Part shown: in pieces, positions 25,801-37,087 of the stretch | How positions within the stretch are numbered: position 1 is the stretch's first letter | How the letters are laid out: the number at the start of each line of letters is the position of its first letter | DNA from: Epiperipatus broadwayi | Taxonomy: Eukaryota > Onychophora > Udeonychophora > Euonychophora > Peripatidae | Assembly (NCBI GenBank): GCA_028023455.1 | Contig: JAQFVV010000258.1 | Span: forward strand, 250,001 to 314,000 | DNA length: 64,000 nucleotides | Reading direction: 5' to 3' | The notes under the pieces: generated by a model | Database searches by the model: none | What the model was told of the DNA's origin: nothing | Seen by the model: the letters and a program-made list of their open reading frames with translations, nothing else | Program-made: the position numbers and the translations under genes

Positions 25801-26373
25801 TTAATTTACTATTTATTATTATTATCACGAAATAATGTTATTTATTATTAATATTGTTAGTAACAGCTATAACCACTATTATATATTCACATTATCTACC
25901 TTCTAATTTTTTAAAAATATCTAAAAATCATTAATTTGTCCTGAGAAAATAGCATTTCAAAAAATAACTGATTAAATGAAGCAAATTGATAACAAAAAAA
26001 AAAAATACAGCTACAATTACAATTGATATTTTTAAAAAGGTGTTACAAATATATTTATATATTTTAAAACTAATCATAATACTGGAAGAAAATATATTTT
26101 TATATACACACACTTCCCTCTATATTCTCCCAGAAATATTCAAAATCTAACGTTTAATGAACTAATAACATTTCGTCTCTGTATTGTTTAGCCTATTTAA
26201 AAATTGCATCCTATTCATAATTCAAATCATTCCCAAAGTACTACAATGAATGGATACTCATTTTGAATTCCATTTATCAAAATAAACGAATATGTATATA
26301 TATAAATGCTTTTCCATAATAAAATTTACAATAGGATACTGCCTTTATTAATACGTTGCAATAACTTCTTGAT
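22864..26373. other. Intergenic DNA, less AT-rich at 22.9-24.0 kb, no gene recognised
   Basis: The stretch 22870-24060 has clearly fewer A/T runs than its surroundings and could be an old repeat of unknown class. I found no protein similarity, terminal repeats or tRNA boxes in it. From 24060 on the DNA is ordinary AT-rich sequence, with (GT)n at 25442-25457 and poly(T)/poly(A) runs. Confidence 0.45.
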
Positions 26374-26382
26374 AATATTGTT

Positions 26383-26480
26383 GTTGTTTTTTCTCATGTG
26401 TCATAGTATCAGCCGGGAAGCGAACCCGCTAACCCGGGACAACTGCTTGTAAAGCGGCTGTCGCTGATCTCTCAACCACC
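26383..26480 (-). mobile_element. Very short tRNA-derived SINE, copy 2, with 9-bp target duplication
   Basis: On the minus strand the unit runs from GGTGGTTGAGAGATCAGCGA (A-box region) through a loop-position TTTACAA and the B box GGTTCGCTTCC, then CTATGACACATGAG and an A-rich tail (AAAAAACAAC). It is flanked by AATATTGTT at 26374-26382 and 26481-26489, a perfect 9-bp target-site duplication. The complete element is therefore about 98 bp, essentially a tRNA-like head plus tail. Confidence 0.85.
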
Positions 26481-26489
26481 AATATTGTT

Positions 26490-27635
26490 TTCTTAAATAT
26501 ATATATACAAAAATATATGTAAAATTAAAGAGCCTTTAAATATCCTTTTACAAATCCTGGCATTCTGAGCATTCTTCATTTGCGAAATAATAAAAGAATA
26601 GATAGCTTTCACTAGGTTAGTCAAAGTCTGATAGTAAAAGTTTAGATTTTTCTCACATTGTTTTCTCAATTAAAAATTGGTAACTAGCTAAGTAGCTTGA
26701 ATAAAGCATAACTATTTGGAAAAAAAAAAGATAATTTTAAAAATATTTTTAAGTATTCCCAAATATTAAATCTTGGTAAGGAGGATTGAAAGCAGATATG
26801 ATAAATACGATATCATAAGATTCTATACATTTTTTAAAAATGTATTTGTTATTATTATACAATCAGATTTCTGACCAACTGAAATCAGAAAATGTTGAGT
26901 CATTGTAAATATAAGAATCTTTATAATTATGTGGTAAATTACACATTATAAAGTGTTTATGTTCTAAACAATTATTTGAGTACATTTAAAAAGTATCAGT
27001 TATATTAAGTTCCAAAAATATAAAGAATAAAAATAACTCAATATGAAAATACTAAAATCTGCAAAAGTTCATATCAAGTACAGCATATAAATAATGTAAA
27101 TAATGGCAACGTCATTAGCCCGGAAGGTAATTGCTGTCCAGCAAAACAAATCCACTAAACTGATAAAAATATTTATTTTTTAATTTTCCTCCAGTGGGAA
27201 TCAATCCCAAACTGTATAACGACTAAATTTGAACAGTACCTTACATATATTGTCACATTATAAATATAAATTGTAATTAACTGTCAATCTAAGTTAATAT
27301 ATGTATATTCAAGCAAATTAATCTGTTCTAACACATTTATTTTAATACACAATTATCGAAATATTAAAATTATATTTTCAAGTAAAGCAATACAGTTGAT
27401 ATTACTTTTTTTTCAGTTACACAGATATAGTATTATTATTGAATAATTTGCAATTATTGACTTATAGTAAATAATAATTTTAAGATCAGATGATGACAAA
27501 TATTTTTTTTTCTCATTTACATATAATATAAGCTCAGTTACTATAAACTGCTATGCTGATATAATCTAGCAAGCATAAAATTAATATGTTTTTATAGACC
27601 ATGATGTATTTCAATTAAGAAAAAGAATTAAATAA
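26490..27635. other. AT-rich intergenic DNA with a weak SINE-like patch
   Basis: No gene is seen. On the minus strand near 27110-27235 a B-box-like string (GGGATTGATTCCC) precedes a less AT-rich segment ending near CCGGGCTAATGACG. This may be an old SINE, but no convincing A box or target duplication was found. Confidence 0.45.
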
Positions 27636-28415
27636 TTAGGCAGAGAAAGTGTAACTAATTATGTTGGCCTTTGTTAGCATTCTAATTGTTTTGTTGTGAT
27701 TCAGTTGTGTGAGGTTATCAATTTGCATTGAGATGATCACTGCAAAGTGGTCAGAGAATGCTACAGGCTAAAGCACTGCCTCCATAATGTAGTGGAATTC
27801 GGGTGTGTAAAAGACCAGATCTATCAAAGATCTGTGTCTTCTGGTATAGAATGAAAAAGCACTATCTGGAAAAAAAACCTTCCCACTAAGAAAGCCTCTA
27901 TTCAGAAGATGAAAGTATTTATTGACAAATTCTCCATAGGAAGTGTTAAAATCCCCAGCAATCACTGTTGGCCAGCTACTGGTGGAGATTATCAGGTTGA
28001 TGCTATTAACTATTTTAATATATGAACTGACATTGTTGGGAGTGTATATGTATATAGCATTAAAGGTGGTAGTTCCATATGTGAGTTTGATAGATATTAT
28101 ATTTTTGTCTGTGTAAGTAATTTTAAAACTATCTGGAGCATTTTTACTATTTATAATTATGCCTACTCCTCCAGCTGCTACATTACTAGTGCTAAACTGA
28201 GTGTAACCCAGTTTGGATAGTTCTTCCATGATAATACTGCTGGAGTTTATGTGATATTTAGTTTCTCCCATGAATAGTATATGTGGTAGGTTGTTTTGAA
28301 ACCAGTGCTTTATGGCATATACACGAGCAGTGGAGTTGATACCTCTTATATTCAAACCCACAATCTTACAATTAATAGTCTGCACTGTGTTGGTGACCGC
28401 TATAGATAACCGCAA
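27636..28415 (-). pseudogene. APE-type endonuclease domain of LINE ORF2
   Basis: This domain nicks target DNA for target-primed reverse transcription. The minus-strand frame shows the motifs of the exonuclease-endonuclease-phosphatase fold. GLNIRGINS is near residue 20, FMGETK carries the catalytic Glu, YIYTPNN follows, AGDFNTS carries Asp and Asn, and SLIDLVF is near the end. After a TAG at about 27767-27765 the same frame gives AFSDHFAVIIS, the Asp-His motif that completes the active site. The frame then ends at the TAA at 27638-27636. All catalytic residues are visible, with one nonsense codon before the last motif. The start at 28415 follows 36 bp after the end of ORF1, as in two-ORF LINEs. 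Confidence 0.9.
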
Positions 28416-28451
28416 GCGGGTTTATAGATGGTAAATTGGTCTTATATTTGG

Positions 28452-30137
28452 TCAGAGGACTTGAGAATCTTCTGAAAAGGTTGGTGTTAAAACATTGACA
28501 GATTCACATATGTCTTCTCTATCTATTCCATTTGATGGGTTTGGAATTATAGGGTTACTTGTCTTTCTTATCTTCTTGATACTGCTTGTTGTGCTAGATT
28601 TAATAGTATTTGCTGGAGCTATGGAACTATAACCTTCATCTTCTGAGTCTGCCTTTTGGTTTGTGAAATATTTCCTTTTATTGTTTATAATTATGGATTG
28701 TGTAAGCTCCATTTCAGTTTCATCATTAGATTTATACTCAGATTCAATGTGTGTTTTGTTTTTACAAGATAACTTCTTAATTATTTTGTTTTGAGTCTTG
28801 CCTCTATTGAGATCTGGTATTTGGTTTTGCGAAGGTAGCATTTTATCCTGATTGTTGGCATGTATCAGATTGTATGGCTGTTTTTGATTGTGTGTAGCTG
28901 TGTTTAAATCTTTTGGTTTTATCTTTGTTAGCATAGGTACATTGTTACTTGAGAACTTTTGTGTGTTTTGTTTGTTTGTGGTATGTGGTAAGTTTAATGA
29001 AGTTCTAAAACTTAGTAATTGGTTATCTCTTTGAAGTGAGTTGGTTGTGTTAATATTTTGGTCTATTGAGAAACACTACTTATCACTTTGGTTTGTTTTG
29101 GGTAAGGGTTGCACATTTTGATCTATTTCTGAACATTTATGGTTTTGGTTGTTTCTTTCTCCACACTGGGAGCAATTCCTTGTCATGCACTCTCTGATCA
29201 AGTGTGTTCTTTGACCACAAGCAAAGCATTGGGTTCTTACTCCCAGAAATGTAAGAATCATAGGAGCTCCCTTGAAACTGATGGTAGTGGGTATATCTAT
29301 AGGTTTAATTCCTTGTTTCAGATGCAATTCAAACACAGCAGTGTTAGATAATATTGCATCACCAGCCCTATCTTCTGGTAAATATACAAATTTGTAAATC
29401 TTTCCAAATGGGCTGAGGGTGCTTTGAAGCTGATCTTCTTCAAAACCAGAAATGCAGTTTTTTATCTTGCCAGATAATGCTGATGTTCTATTGAAGTCAA
29501 CATAGCAAATAAAATGGTTATTGATGGTCCTATTGTTGACTTTGAAATTATTTCTTTCAGCCCAAGTTTTGAACTCGACCGCTATATAGCGGTCGTTGGG
29601 ATGTGTTAGTATTCTGTGAATGCCCACACCCATAGACCCTTCTTTGATCATTGCACAGAATGAGTCTATGGGGAATTTGATAAGTGAGAAGTTAGGGTCT
29701 GTGATGGCCATGACAAGACTCTTGTCACTATTATAATTCAGTAGTAATTTAAGCAAAAGATTAGGGATGATTCTATTAAATCGAAATGATAGATGATTAT
29801 ATTGGTCTTCTTCATAGTTGTCTATTGTGAATATGTATTTATCTGTGGATATATTAGCGGGTTGTTGTTTATTAAAATTATCTTCCATAAGATCGAGTAG
29901 TGTTGAGTTAGTTGGGTTTACCCGTAACGCATTTTCAGTTACTGTTGTGTTGCGATTTCCTGAGCTAGAATAGGACGAGTTTTTATCTGTTACTGTTATT
30001 TGTGCTATATTAGCATATGTGTTTCTATTTTGTGCACTAAAGCTTGTTTGTGGTTGATTTATATGTGTATTATTTTTATTTGCTTGAGTATTATCGTTTA
30101 AATCTGTTGCAATATTAGATTTTCCCATCAGAGGCAT
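28452..30137 (-). pseudogene. LINE ORF1 with double zinc knuckle
   Basis: This gag-like RNA-binding protein of a non-LTR element runs in one frame from ATG at 30137 to a stop at 28452, interrupted only by a TAG at 29078-29076. The N-terminal 90 residues are rich in Asn, Thr and Ser. The middle (VMAITDPNFSLIKFPIDSFC, RILTHPND, VDFNRTSALSGKIKNC, LSPFGKIYKF, LSNTAVFELHLK) is the conserved core shared with the copy at 17.1-18.9 kb. At about residues 310-340 come CX2CX4HX4C (CFACGQRTHLIREC) and a second cluster, CSQCGERNNQNHKC. The remainder is a polar tail. Only one stop over about 560 codons suggests a fairly young copy. Confidence 0.9.
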
Positions 30138-30159
30138 ATATTCTATTTAGGAAAATAGA

Positions 30160-31205
30160 TATACTTTCAAGACCACCTGAGGAGGCTTGGTTTGCACTAG
30201 TGGGAGTTCTGCAAACTCTAATAGTCCAGTACTCCCACAGGTCAAAGTGCCAAACCTCATTATTAAAGGACCTAGAGAACATTAATGCTCAACTTAAACA
30301 GTTATCTACCGAAAGCAACTCGATAGATGACATCATCTCACTTAAGAATGAATATAAAGCAAAGCAAAAAGCCCTTGCTGAATATGTGTCTCTGAAAAGA
30401 TCCAAGATATATCTGGCTCCTCAATATTGTTGGACTAGAGGATATCTCAGGTGGGCATTGGGGCCACAGAAAAAACAAAATACTCCAATACTAATTAAAC
30501 ATCAGGGCACCAGCATGACTGGATACCACATGCTTGAAAAAATTAAACTACCCTTTGAAAATAAATTAAAAAAACACAATTCATCAGTAGATTGTGATTG
30601 GACAAGACATTAATCCAGTGATGATCATTTGCTCACAGTGCAAGATATTAAAAACAAACTATGCTCCCTTCCAGACAGCATCCATCCTGGAATGCATGGG
30701 ATACCTAAATTTCTCCTCTCCCACTTAAGCAATTTTACTGTCCCAATCATCATGTTAATGATTGACCATCTTGCGCAAAAGCAAAGGTTCATTAAAAATT
30801 TATATCCAGTTGCATTGGTGCCATTTATCAAAAAGAGCAAAGACCCTACTGATATAAACAACATAAGACCCATATCCATGTCTCCACTCTTAATAAAGAT
30901 TATAGAGGGTGTCATTAAAGATAAGATACAACATAAAATCCTGAGTCATATCATGCCCTCTCAGTATGCCAAAAAAGGCTCATCAGCACTCACGGCGATT
31001 GGTGAAACCAAAATACTCTTGGATTACATCAGAACCAACAGAAAATCCAAGCCCATTGCCGTACAACTTGACATATCTGAGGCATTTGACTCAGTCAATA
31101 TCAGCACACTGCTGAATATTTTGGAGGGCCTTGGTAGTTAAATAGTTAAAAGATGGGTGCTGGAGGGTTGCATTAGATCCTACGATGTAGGTGCAGTGCT
31201 CTCAG
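30160..31205 (+). pseudogene. LINE reverse transcriptase, linker and first polymerase motifs
   Basis: A single plus-strand frame from about 30160 to 31205 carries the endonuclease-RT linker (SKCQTSLLKDLENINAQLK) and the RT N-terminal block (HPGMHGIPKFLL). Next come LYPVALVPFIKKSKDPTDIN, the fingers motif NIRPISMSPLLIKIIE, SQYAKKGSSALTAIGE and motif A, VQLDISEAFDSV, with a catalytic Asp. There are in-frame stops at 30611-30613 and 31139-31141. The frame is lost after GAVLSD at about 31205, before motif B and the YxDD box, so no active polymerase can be made. Its strand is opposite to ORF1 and the endonuclease 30 bp away. Confidence 0.9.
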
Positions 31206-31375
31206 ATCCAAGGCTCCTCACTGACGAAGGCCACAAGCCAGAAACTAGTCTGGGGATGTTGGATGAGTAGGCACTAGATAGGGATTTTATGCACAAGCCT
31301 TCTGGCATCCATTGATTGTTCTTGTTAGCACAAGATGGCACTACTATATGGAGAGTTTGGTTTGGTACTGATTGA
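31200..31375. repeat. MITE-like foldback repeat, diverged copy ending the RT frame
   Basis: This segment matches, in inverse orientation, the inverted-repeat element at 35278-35448. Shared blocks are AGAAACTAGTCTG, TAGATAG-GATTTTATGCACA, GCATCCATTGATT and the end ACTACTATATGGAGAGTTTG. One terminal arm (CTCCTCACTGACGAAGGCCA) is much diverged from the other. The repeat begins where the LINE reverse transcriptase frame stops making sense, so it probably inserted into, or joined, the truncated LINE. Confidence 0.65.
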
Positions 31376-33100
31376 ATGGAATAAGATTTTTTTGGTACTT
31401 GTGAGTTTTCAAGTAAACCAAGATGGCAGCCCATATTTTTAATAAATGTATAGTTTCGAGGGCCTATAATCTAGTCAAGATGTGTTAGTTGTTAAATTAA
31501 AAGAAAATTAATAAATCAATTGTTCAATTTAAAATAAATTTTGTTAAATTTCATTAAAAAGCTTTATTTCAAATTTTTTACTTATATTATAATGTGGGAA
31601 GTGACGAGACACTCTTAACATTGTCTTTCTTTGATTGAATTCAGTGAGTTTCTTTTCCTCAGCAATTTTTTGGGTAAATTGTCATAATGATAAACATTTG
31701 GGGCTTTTCTATCACAGAACATAATACAGTGGATTATTTCCAAAGGTATAAGATTTTGCCCTCCTGAAAAGTGTGTGTTAATAGTCATGATACAATTGCA
31801 TGTTGCTAACATGAATAAAGTGTAAATATTGTATTTAAATATTTTTCAATTTTTTTTCTGTTAACAAGTTAATCCAAAAAATAATAAACTATAAATATTG
31901 TAATTAATTTTTCAACAATAATTTCTTTTGTTAAAATAAAAGTAATAAAATATTAAATACATTTCCTAGAAGGCAATATTTGAAAACACTTTTTGACCCC
32001 ACCCCCCCCCCAATCATGTTGAATTTATGGTAATCTTATATGTGCTCTAAACAGATAGTTTGACTTTTGAAAAGTCTGATTGCAAAATATAGCAGAGTAA
32101 CTTTATATTAATTTCCTCAAACAAAATCCAATACTGATTCATTTCTATCAGTATATGTTAAATGTATTTAATTCATAATATCTGTACAAATAGTTTTGGA
32201 AATGTTTTACTCAATTATAACCAATTTAAGGTTAAACAAAATTTTAAAGACTTTGTATATTTGGTAGTTTTAATTTTATAAATGAATGCCACAAACATGA
32301 AAAGATAAAGGAAATTTATTTTATCACTAAAACAGATATCTGACTTTAAATTTAAAGCTTAAAATTAGCACTCAATCATTTTATTTTCTTCAAAAAACTT
32401 TTCCAAGATTGATCTTACAGTAGTAAACATGACAATAATATAAAATAGTCACTAAACCTTATAATATAGTTTTAAAATTCAGATACAAAAATAAGGAGTG
32501 CAAGAAAATGATAACAATAGCAATTATCATAATGCTTTATAGGCTAGTTATATCACAACCTTCTGGCAAAAAAAAAACATATGAAATTACAATGTAACAT
32601 TACATTTTTATCAAATTAATTAGGTGCTGTGGTTAGACTAATGATAGGATGCACAGGTTGCAGAAAATCAACTAAATCTTCACCATATGATGGTTGACTG
32701 CATATAATTTAAAAAAAAAAACAGTGCCTGACCAAGAGAAACTCTTGCTGGTTTGTACAATATGATGTTGGTTAATCAAAGATTAGATATTTTTGATATA
32801 AACAGATATTTCTGTTTTCCTCACTTCCTTCTTGCATTCAGTAATTTAAATGAATGTAGGAGCCACATCAAGGGCTATTTATGCCATCATTCATCTCTCT
32901 ATACAAAAAATTACACTATTGTGGATTTGTGTCACCACATTTTTACTCTTTAATAACACATGCAGCAATATTGATTTCTATTACTTTTTAAATTTTTTTT
33001 AAGCTCAAGTACTTAAGAATTAAGAAATCAATGATCGAGACTGGTTTCACAGATTGAAAGTACTTAGTTGTAAGTTTTACTTGAGGTAAAGCAATCATTA
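31376..33100. other. AT-rich intergenic DNA, no gene seen
   Basis: A short flank (31376-31445) after the repeat is less AT-rich and could be leftover LINE or repeat sequence. The rest shows only chance frames, plus a C-run at 32001-32011. Confidence 0.5.
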
Positions 33101-33104
33101 ATGA

Positions 33105-33190
33105 GGTAGATGGGAATTGAACTTAGTGCAAAAATTTCAACTATAGGCAAAAATTGTAAGATATTCTCCTTACTAATACATCCTAGAAAA
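33105..33190 (-). mobile_element. Possible tRNA-derived SINE head
   Basis: On the minus strand TTAGTAAGGAG resembles an A box, and AGTTCAATTCCC is a good B box about 45 bases downstream, with the overall length of a tRNA. No tail or target duplication was found, so this is an old SINE head or a chance match. Confidence 0.4.
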
Positions 33191-33959
33191 GATGGCATAA
33201 AAATATTCTGTTTCATGGATTAGCTTGGGTAACATGTCTAATAGATTGCTCATTAAAATGATAAAAATAATAAAATTATCATTAATAATGGAAAATCAGA
33301 AAGCTGTAGCAATACTAAAGGTTAGCATTGTAAATCTATTTATTTTTGTTCTAAATATAGATATGTAAGATGCATAAATTTTACTTGATATCAACTTTTT
33401 AAAATCTGGATGGAGGACAAAAGGAGCAGTCAAGATTTAAGATGCACCTTTACAGAGAAATGAAGTTTAGTAGAATAGGTAGATGGTTATAAAATTATTC
33501 AAACAGCAAATCAACTAGTGAAAAAAGGCTGCATGCCATTGGATTTGCTATAAAGTCTAATTTAGTATCAGTCTATTCTTGAAATCTTAAATTATTAATG
33601 AAATAGTGTTAAAAAATTCTCTGTAAAATGGTATAGGAAATCATTTTATTACTAAATACAAGAATTTAAAAAAAAGTATTTTTTTCCTTAATAACATTAA
33701 TACAGCAATGTCATCAAAAGAATCTATTTTTTTCTTGAAAGCTGTAATGCATATGATCATATAAACAGTGCATTTTGGTCAAAAGCTGTTGAAAATAATA
33801 ACCTGCTGTTAGTGAATTTTTGCATAATACATAATTTGACAATTATAAATTATTTCTTGAGGCAGAAAAATCAATGCAAAGAAATATGGATGCATATATA
33901 CTCAAAACAATGACATTTAATAAATAAAATAATAGCAGTTATAAGAAAAGTTCAAATCA
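33191..33959. other. AT-rich intergenic DNA, no gene seen
   Basis: Only low-complexity AT-rich sequence. It may contain eroded 5' parts of the LINE remnant that follows, but nothing readable. Confidence 0.45.
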
Positions 33960-34870
33960 ACCAAGCAATGGCAATTGCAACATTTTGTATAGATCATAGA
34001 TTAGTATGTTTCAAGATTAAAATTACCCATGTTGAAAATTGGTTATTCCAATTATATTCTTGTTTAGAGATTCTACTATTCTGCTACACTTCAATTCCTA
34101 TTAAATATGAAAAGTGCTACATTGGACTTTACAATTGTTGCATTTTTGAGACATGGGATTCTCATAAGGAGTTTATTATGGATATTAATAAATCTCTTCT
34201 TCAGTTCATTAAAAAGCAGAATCGTTATTTTTCTCTGAAGAAGATCTTTTAATTATTTATTTGATTAAAAAAAAACCATACATCATTTTTGCTTAGTATA
34301 ATAATAATTTGAATGTGAAATGTCATAATCAATCTAAAAATTTAAAGACAAAAATTCAACTACTGATAAAAAAAACTTTAAAATGCAGACTTCTAAAGAT
34401 ATGTTCATTTTAACTTTTCATTTAGTTAAGGATTAGCATATTCAACTTAGAAAAATAAAAACAGTTCTCTCAAATTTTAAAAATAATAATAAAAAGGCAG
34501 ATTCTAATGAAATACTTGGAAAAGTTTTAAATATGTTGGTAATATATTAGTTTCACAAATAGTGGAATGTTTTACGAATATATGAATTCTTAAAGTTGTG
34601 TCATCTGCTCTAATTTTTAAAAATAATGAAAATAGACAAGATTACAATAATTAAAATGAAATACCATTGATATGTATTACAGTAAAAGCATTTTTAATGG
34701 TTTTGTAAGTCAGTTGCTTCTGTTAATAAATAAATGATTATCAGAGACTCAATGGGTTTTGTTATCATTAAATGCCAAAAGAAGAGTCCAAAACAAAAGA
34801 ATGTTTTATATATTGATTTGATGAAGGCTTTTGACTCAATTAATCGAACAAGTCTATAACAGTGAATAAA
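33960..34870 (+). pseudogene. Eroded LINE: end of endonuclease and RT motif A
   Basis: Two readable islands lie about 820 bp apart. At 33975-34040 the frame reads IDHRLVCFKIKI, resembling the SDHRLVxxKIxI end of APE-type endonucleases in RTE/CR1-like elements. At 34785-34855 it reads KNVLYIDLMKAFDSINR, the reverse transcriptase motif A block. The spacing (about 270 codons) is what separates these motifs in LINE ORF2. Between them the frames are destroyed. Each island alone would be weak, but together they support an old plus-strand LINE insertion. Confidence 0.6.
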
Positions 34871-34938
34871 ATTAGTTGATTGTCAACCAATGTTCAATCA
34901 TATAGAATGAGAGAAAATAGAAAATCTGAGGCAAACTA

Positions 34939-34954
34939 AACACACACACACCCC

Positions 34955-34995
<41 letters not shown>
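34939..34995. repeat. (CA)n(TA)n compound microsatellite
   Basis: Alternating CA units, with one CCCC interruption, pass directly into TA units. Confidence 0.95.
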
Positions 34996-35277
34996 TAGAC
35001 AATAGTTTTTGGAACTGTTGATAGACAACTTAATGAATCAAGGATCAAGATACTGTACAGGTTTGATAAAAATTTTAATTTAATTTAAATAAAAGCAAAG
35101 ATAAAAACTATATTTTCTTCAATTCTGGATTTAAATCCTGTTAATAATTGTGTCATCCTTGCCATTTTAAAAAATATGATCAACACTATTTACTTAATAT
35201 TTTGAATGCAACAGTTATATAAAGTCATCAAAACATCACATGATCACCATTTCATATGGTTACACAAGCTGTTAATG

Positions 35278-35448
35278 ACAGTAGCAAACTCTCCATACAG
35301 TAGAGCCACCAAGTGCAAGCCTTTGTAATCAATGGATGCAGGAAGGTTTGTGCATAAAATCTCTATCTAGTACTTACTCCTCCAATATCCTCAGACTAGT
35401 TTCTATCTTGTACTTGGTGGCACTACTGTATGGAGAGTTTGCTACTGT
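35278..35448. mobile_element. 171-bp MITE-like element with ~40-bp terminal inverted repeats
   Basis: The left arm starts ACAGTAGCAAACTCTCCATA and continues to AGTGCAAG. The right arm is its reverse complement with only a few differences (AGTAGTGCC versus AGTAGAGCC, AGTACAAG versus AGTGCAAG). The interior is non-coding and is shared with 31200-31375. No clear target duplication was identified, so the superfamily is open. Confidence 0.8.
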
Positions 35449-36905
35449 TATTTATATAAAGACTTGGTTTAATATATTTCAAAACATATAAATACTTTAT
35501 CAACCAATGATGTAAAAAATAATCCTCAATAACTTTTAGCATGGATAGTAATCAACTTAATAATGCAAGCTAATTTAAATAACTTGACAATTTTATAAAT
35601 AGAAAGGTAGCCATAGCCATTGAAGTGCAGTAAAGACTTCGATCTATTGCTGCTACTTTTAACAAGTTAAAAGATAGGGTATTATGGCAACTAAGTAGTT
35701 GGTGCATGAAAGTGAGCCTAGGACCGTTTAATGATATAACATAAAGCCATTAAAAAAATTTTATTTAAGAATACTCCACATAATTCTAAACATATAATGG
35801 AAAAATCATAAGACCAACGAATATGTTCTTCAATTTGCTAGAATGGAAACTATAGTGTCCATTATTGTAAAATAAACAGACTAGTCATGGGAAATAAATA
35901 AACAATAAAATGCTTTCTTAAAACAATTTATAATGCATTAAGCATGGTTTTCATGGAAGGGGCAGACCTTATTTGCAATATAAAGACTTTCTCAAAGACA
36001 TTCTAAAGAAGTGCAATGAAGAAAGAAATTCCTTTGTAAAAATTAATAGCCTGTCAAATTTACTCAGTTTTTTTTTTTAATTATTATATTTAGCTAGAAT
36101 AACAAGTTATCTAATCCTGATTTTTGACTAGGTTAAAAAGAATTGAGAAAATAAGGGTGAGGATAAATAGTAATAAAGAACTACAATTAGCTAAAAGTTA
36201 AGTATTTCTGAAAGAAAAATATCCTACAGAAGTTAAATAACAACGCATAAATTATCAAATAAATAGATATTCTAGATTACAATGTAATTGTGTTTCATGA
36301 ATTGGTTTTTTATAGTTATAACAAATTTCATCTCTAATGTATTATTGTTATTTTATTTTTTTCTCTTGGAATTGGGAGTCCCAAACTTGCTTATGAATAA
36401 ACTGCTGCTTTATAAAATTTACCGCTTCCAGTGCTTATATTTTTTATGCGCTCCTGAGCAATAATCCATTCAGTTATTATTATTACCAAATTTAACTTGA
36501 AAAATATACAGACAATGTTTTTATTGTGAAATGAAATCAATTTCACACTTAAGTCCTTTATTATGAAAAATTAAGAAAAAGATTTCCCTTGATCTTAATT
36601 TGAAGATCAAGAAATTTATCTTCAACAAAAAAGTTATATAAATAAGGTGACTAATAAAATTCATTTAAACAGAACGGTTACTTGTAAATACAGTATATAT
36701 TTATTTTTTTAATTATAGAAATAGATTATTCGATTTTTTTAATACCTTTTTCTGAAGTAGTAATTCCATAATTTGAAAATTAGCAATCAATTGCAAATCA
36801 AATCATATATATATATGTTGGAATATTTACATCACCTAGTTTTTAATTGTTAAATGTTTCAAATATATTCAACTATTAATAATATAACAGAAGTGTGTAA
36901 TCCAC
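35449..36905. other. AT-rich intergenic DNA, no gene seen
   Basis: No protein similarity. At about 36810-36835 TGTTGGAATATTTACATCACC resembles the terminal repeat of the following MITE and may be a degenerate older end. Confidence 0.5.
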
Positions 36906-37087
36906 TAGATGTAATATGTTGGACTATTTCCATCATCTTTGAATGAATATTGAATGTATAAAAAAATTTAAACTTTATTTAAACTTTTCAAATACAAACA
37001 ACTTGACAGTACTAACACAGAATTAGATCATCTATGAGTGAATGTTGAATGTATAGATGATGGAAATAGTCCAACATATTACATCTA
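36906..37087. mobile_element. 182-bp MITE with perfect 33-bp terminal inverted repeats
   Basis: Positions 36906-36938 (starting TAGATGTAATATGTTGGACT) and 37055-37087 are exact reverse complements over 33 bp. The subterminal sequence TGAAT-GTATA occurs on both sides, just inside the arms, as a direct repeat. The interior is non-coding. TA occurs at the outermost positions of both arms and may be target-site sequence. Perfect arms suggest a young element or gene conversion between the arms. Confidence 0.85.

Larger units (their letters stand above)
27636..31205. mobile_element. LINE copy with internal inversion (twin-priming structure)
   Basis: ORF1 and the endonuclease lie on the minus strand (30137 down to 27636). 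The reverse transcriptase of the same type of element lies on the plus strand from about 30160. The two halves are head to head, with ORF1's start facing the beginning of the endonuclease-RT linker. The minus half stops in the linker just after the endonuclease and the plus half resumes in that linker, so together they account for ORF1, endonuclease and the first half of the RT. This is the layout produced by twin priming. The 3' half of the RT and the tail are missing beyond about 31205, where a MITE-like repeat begins. Confidence 0.8.

Noticed and set aside
30625-31434. Minus-strand frames opposite the LINE RT
   Set aside because: Shadows of the plus-strand reverse transcriptase and of the MITE-like repeat.
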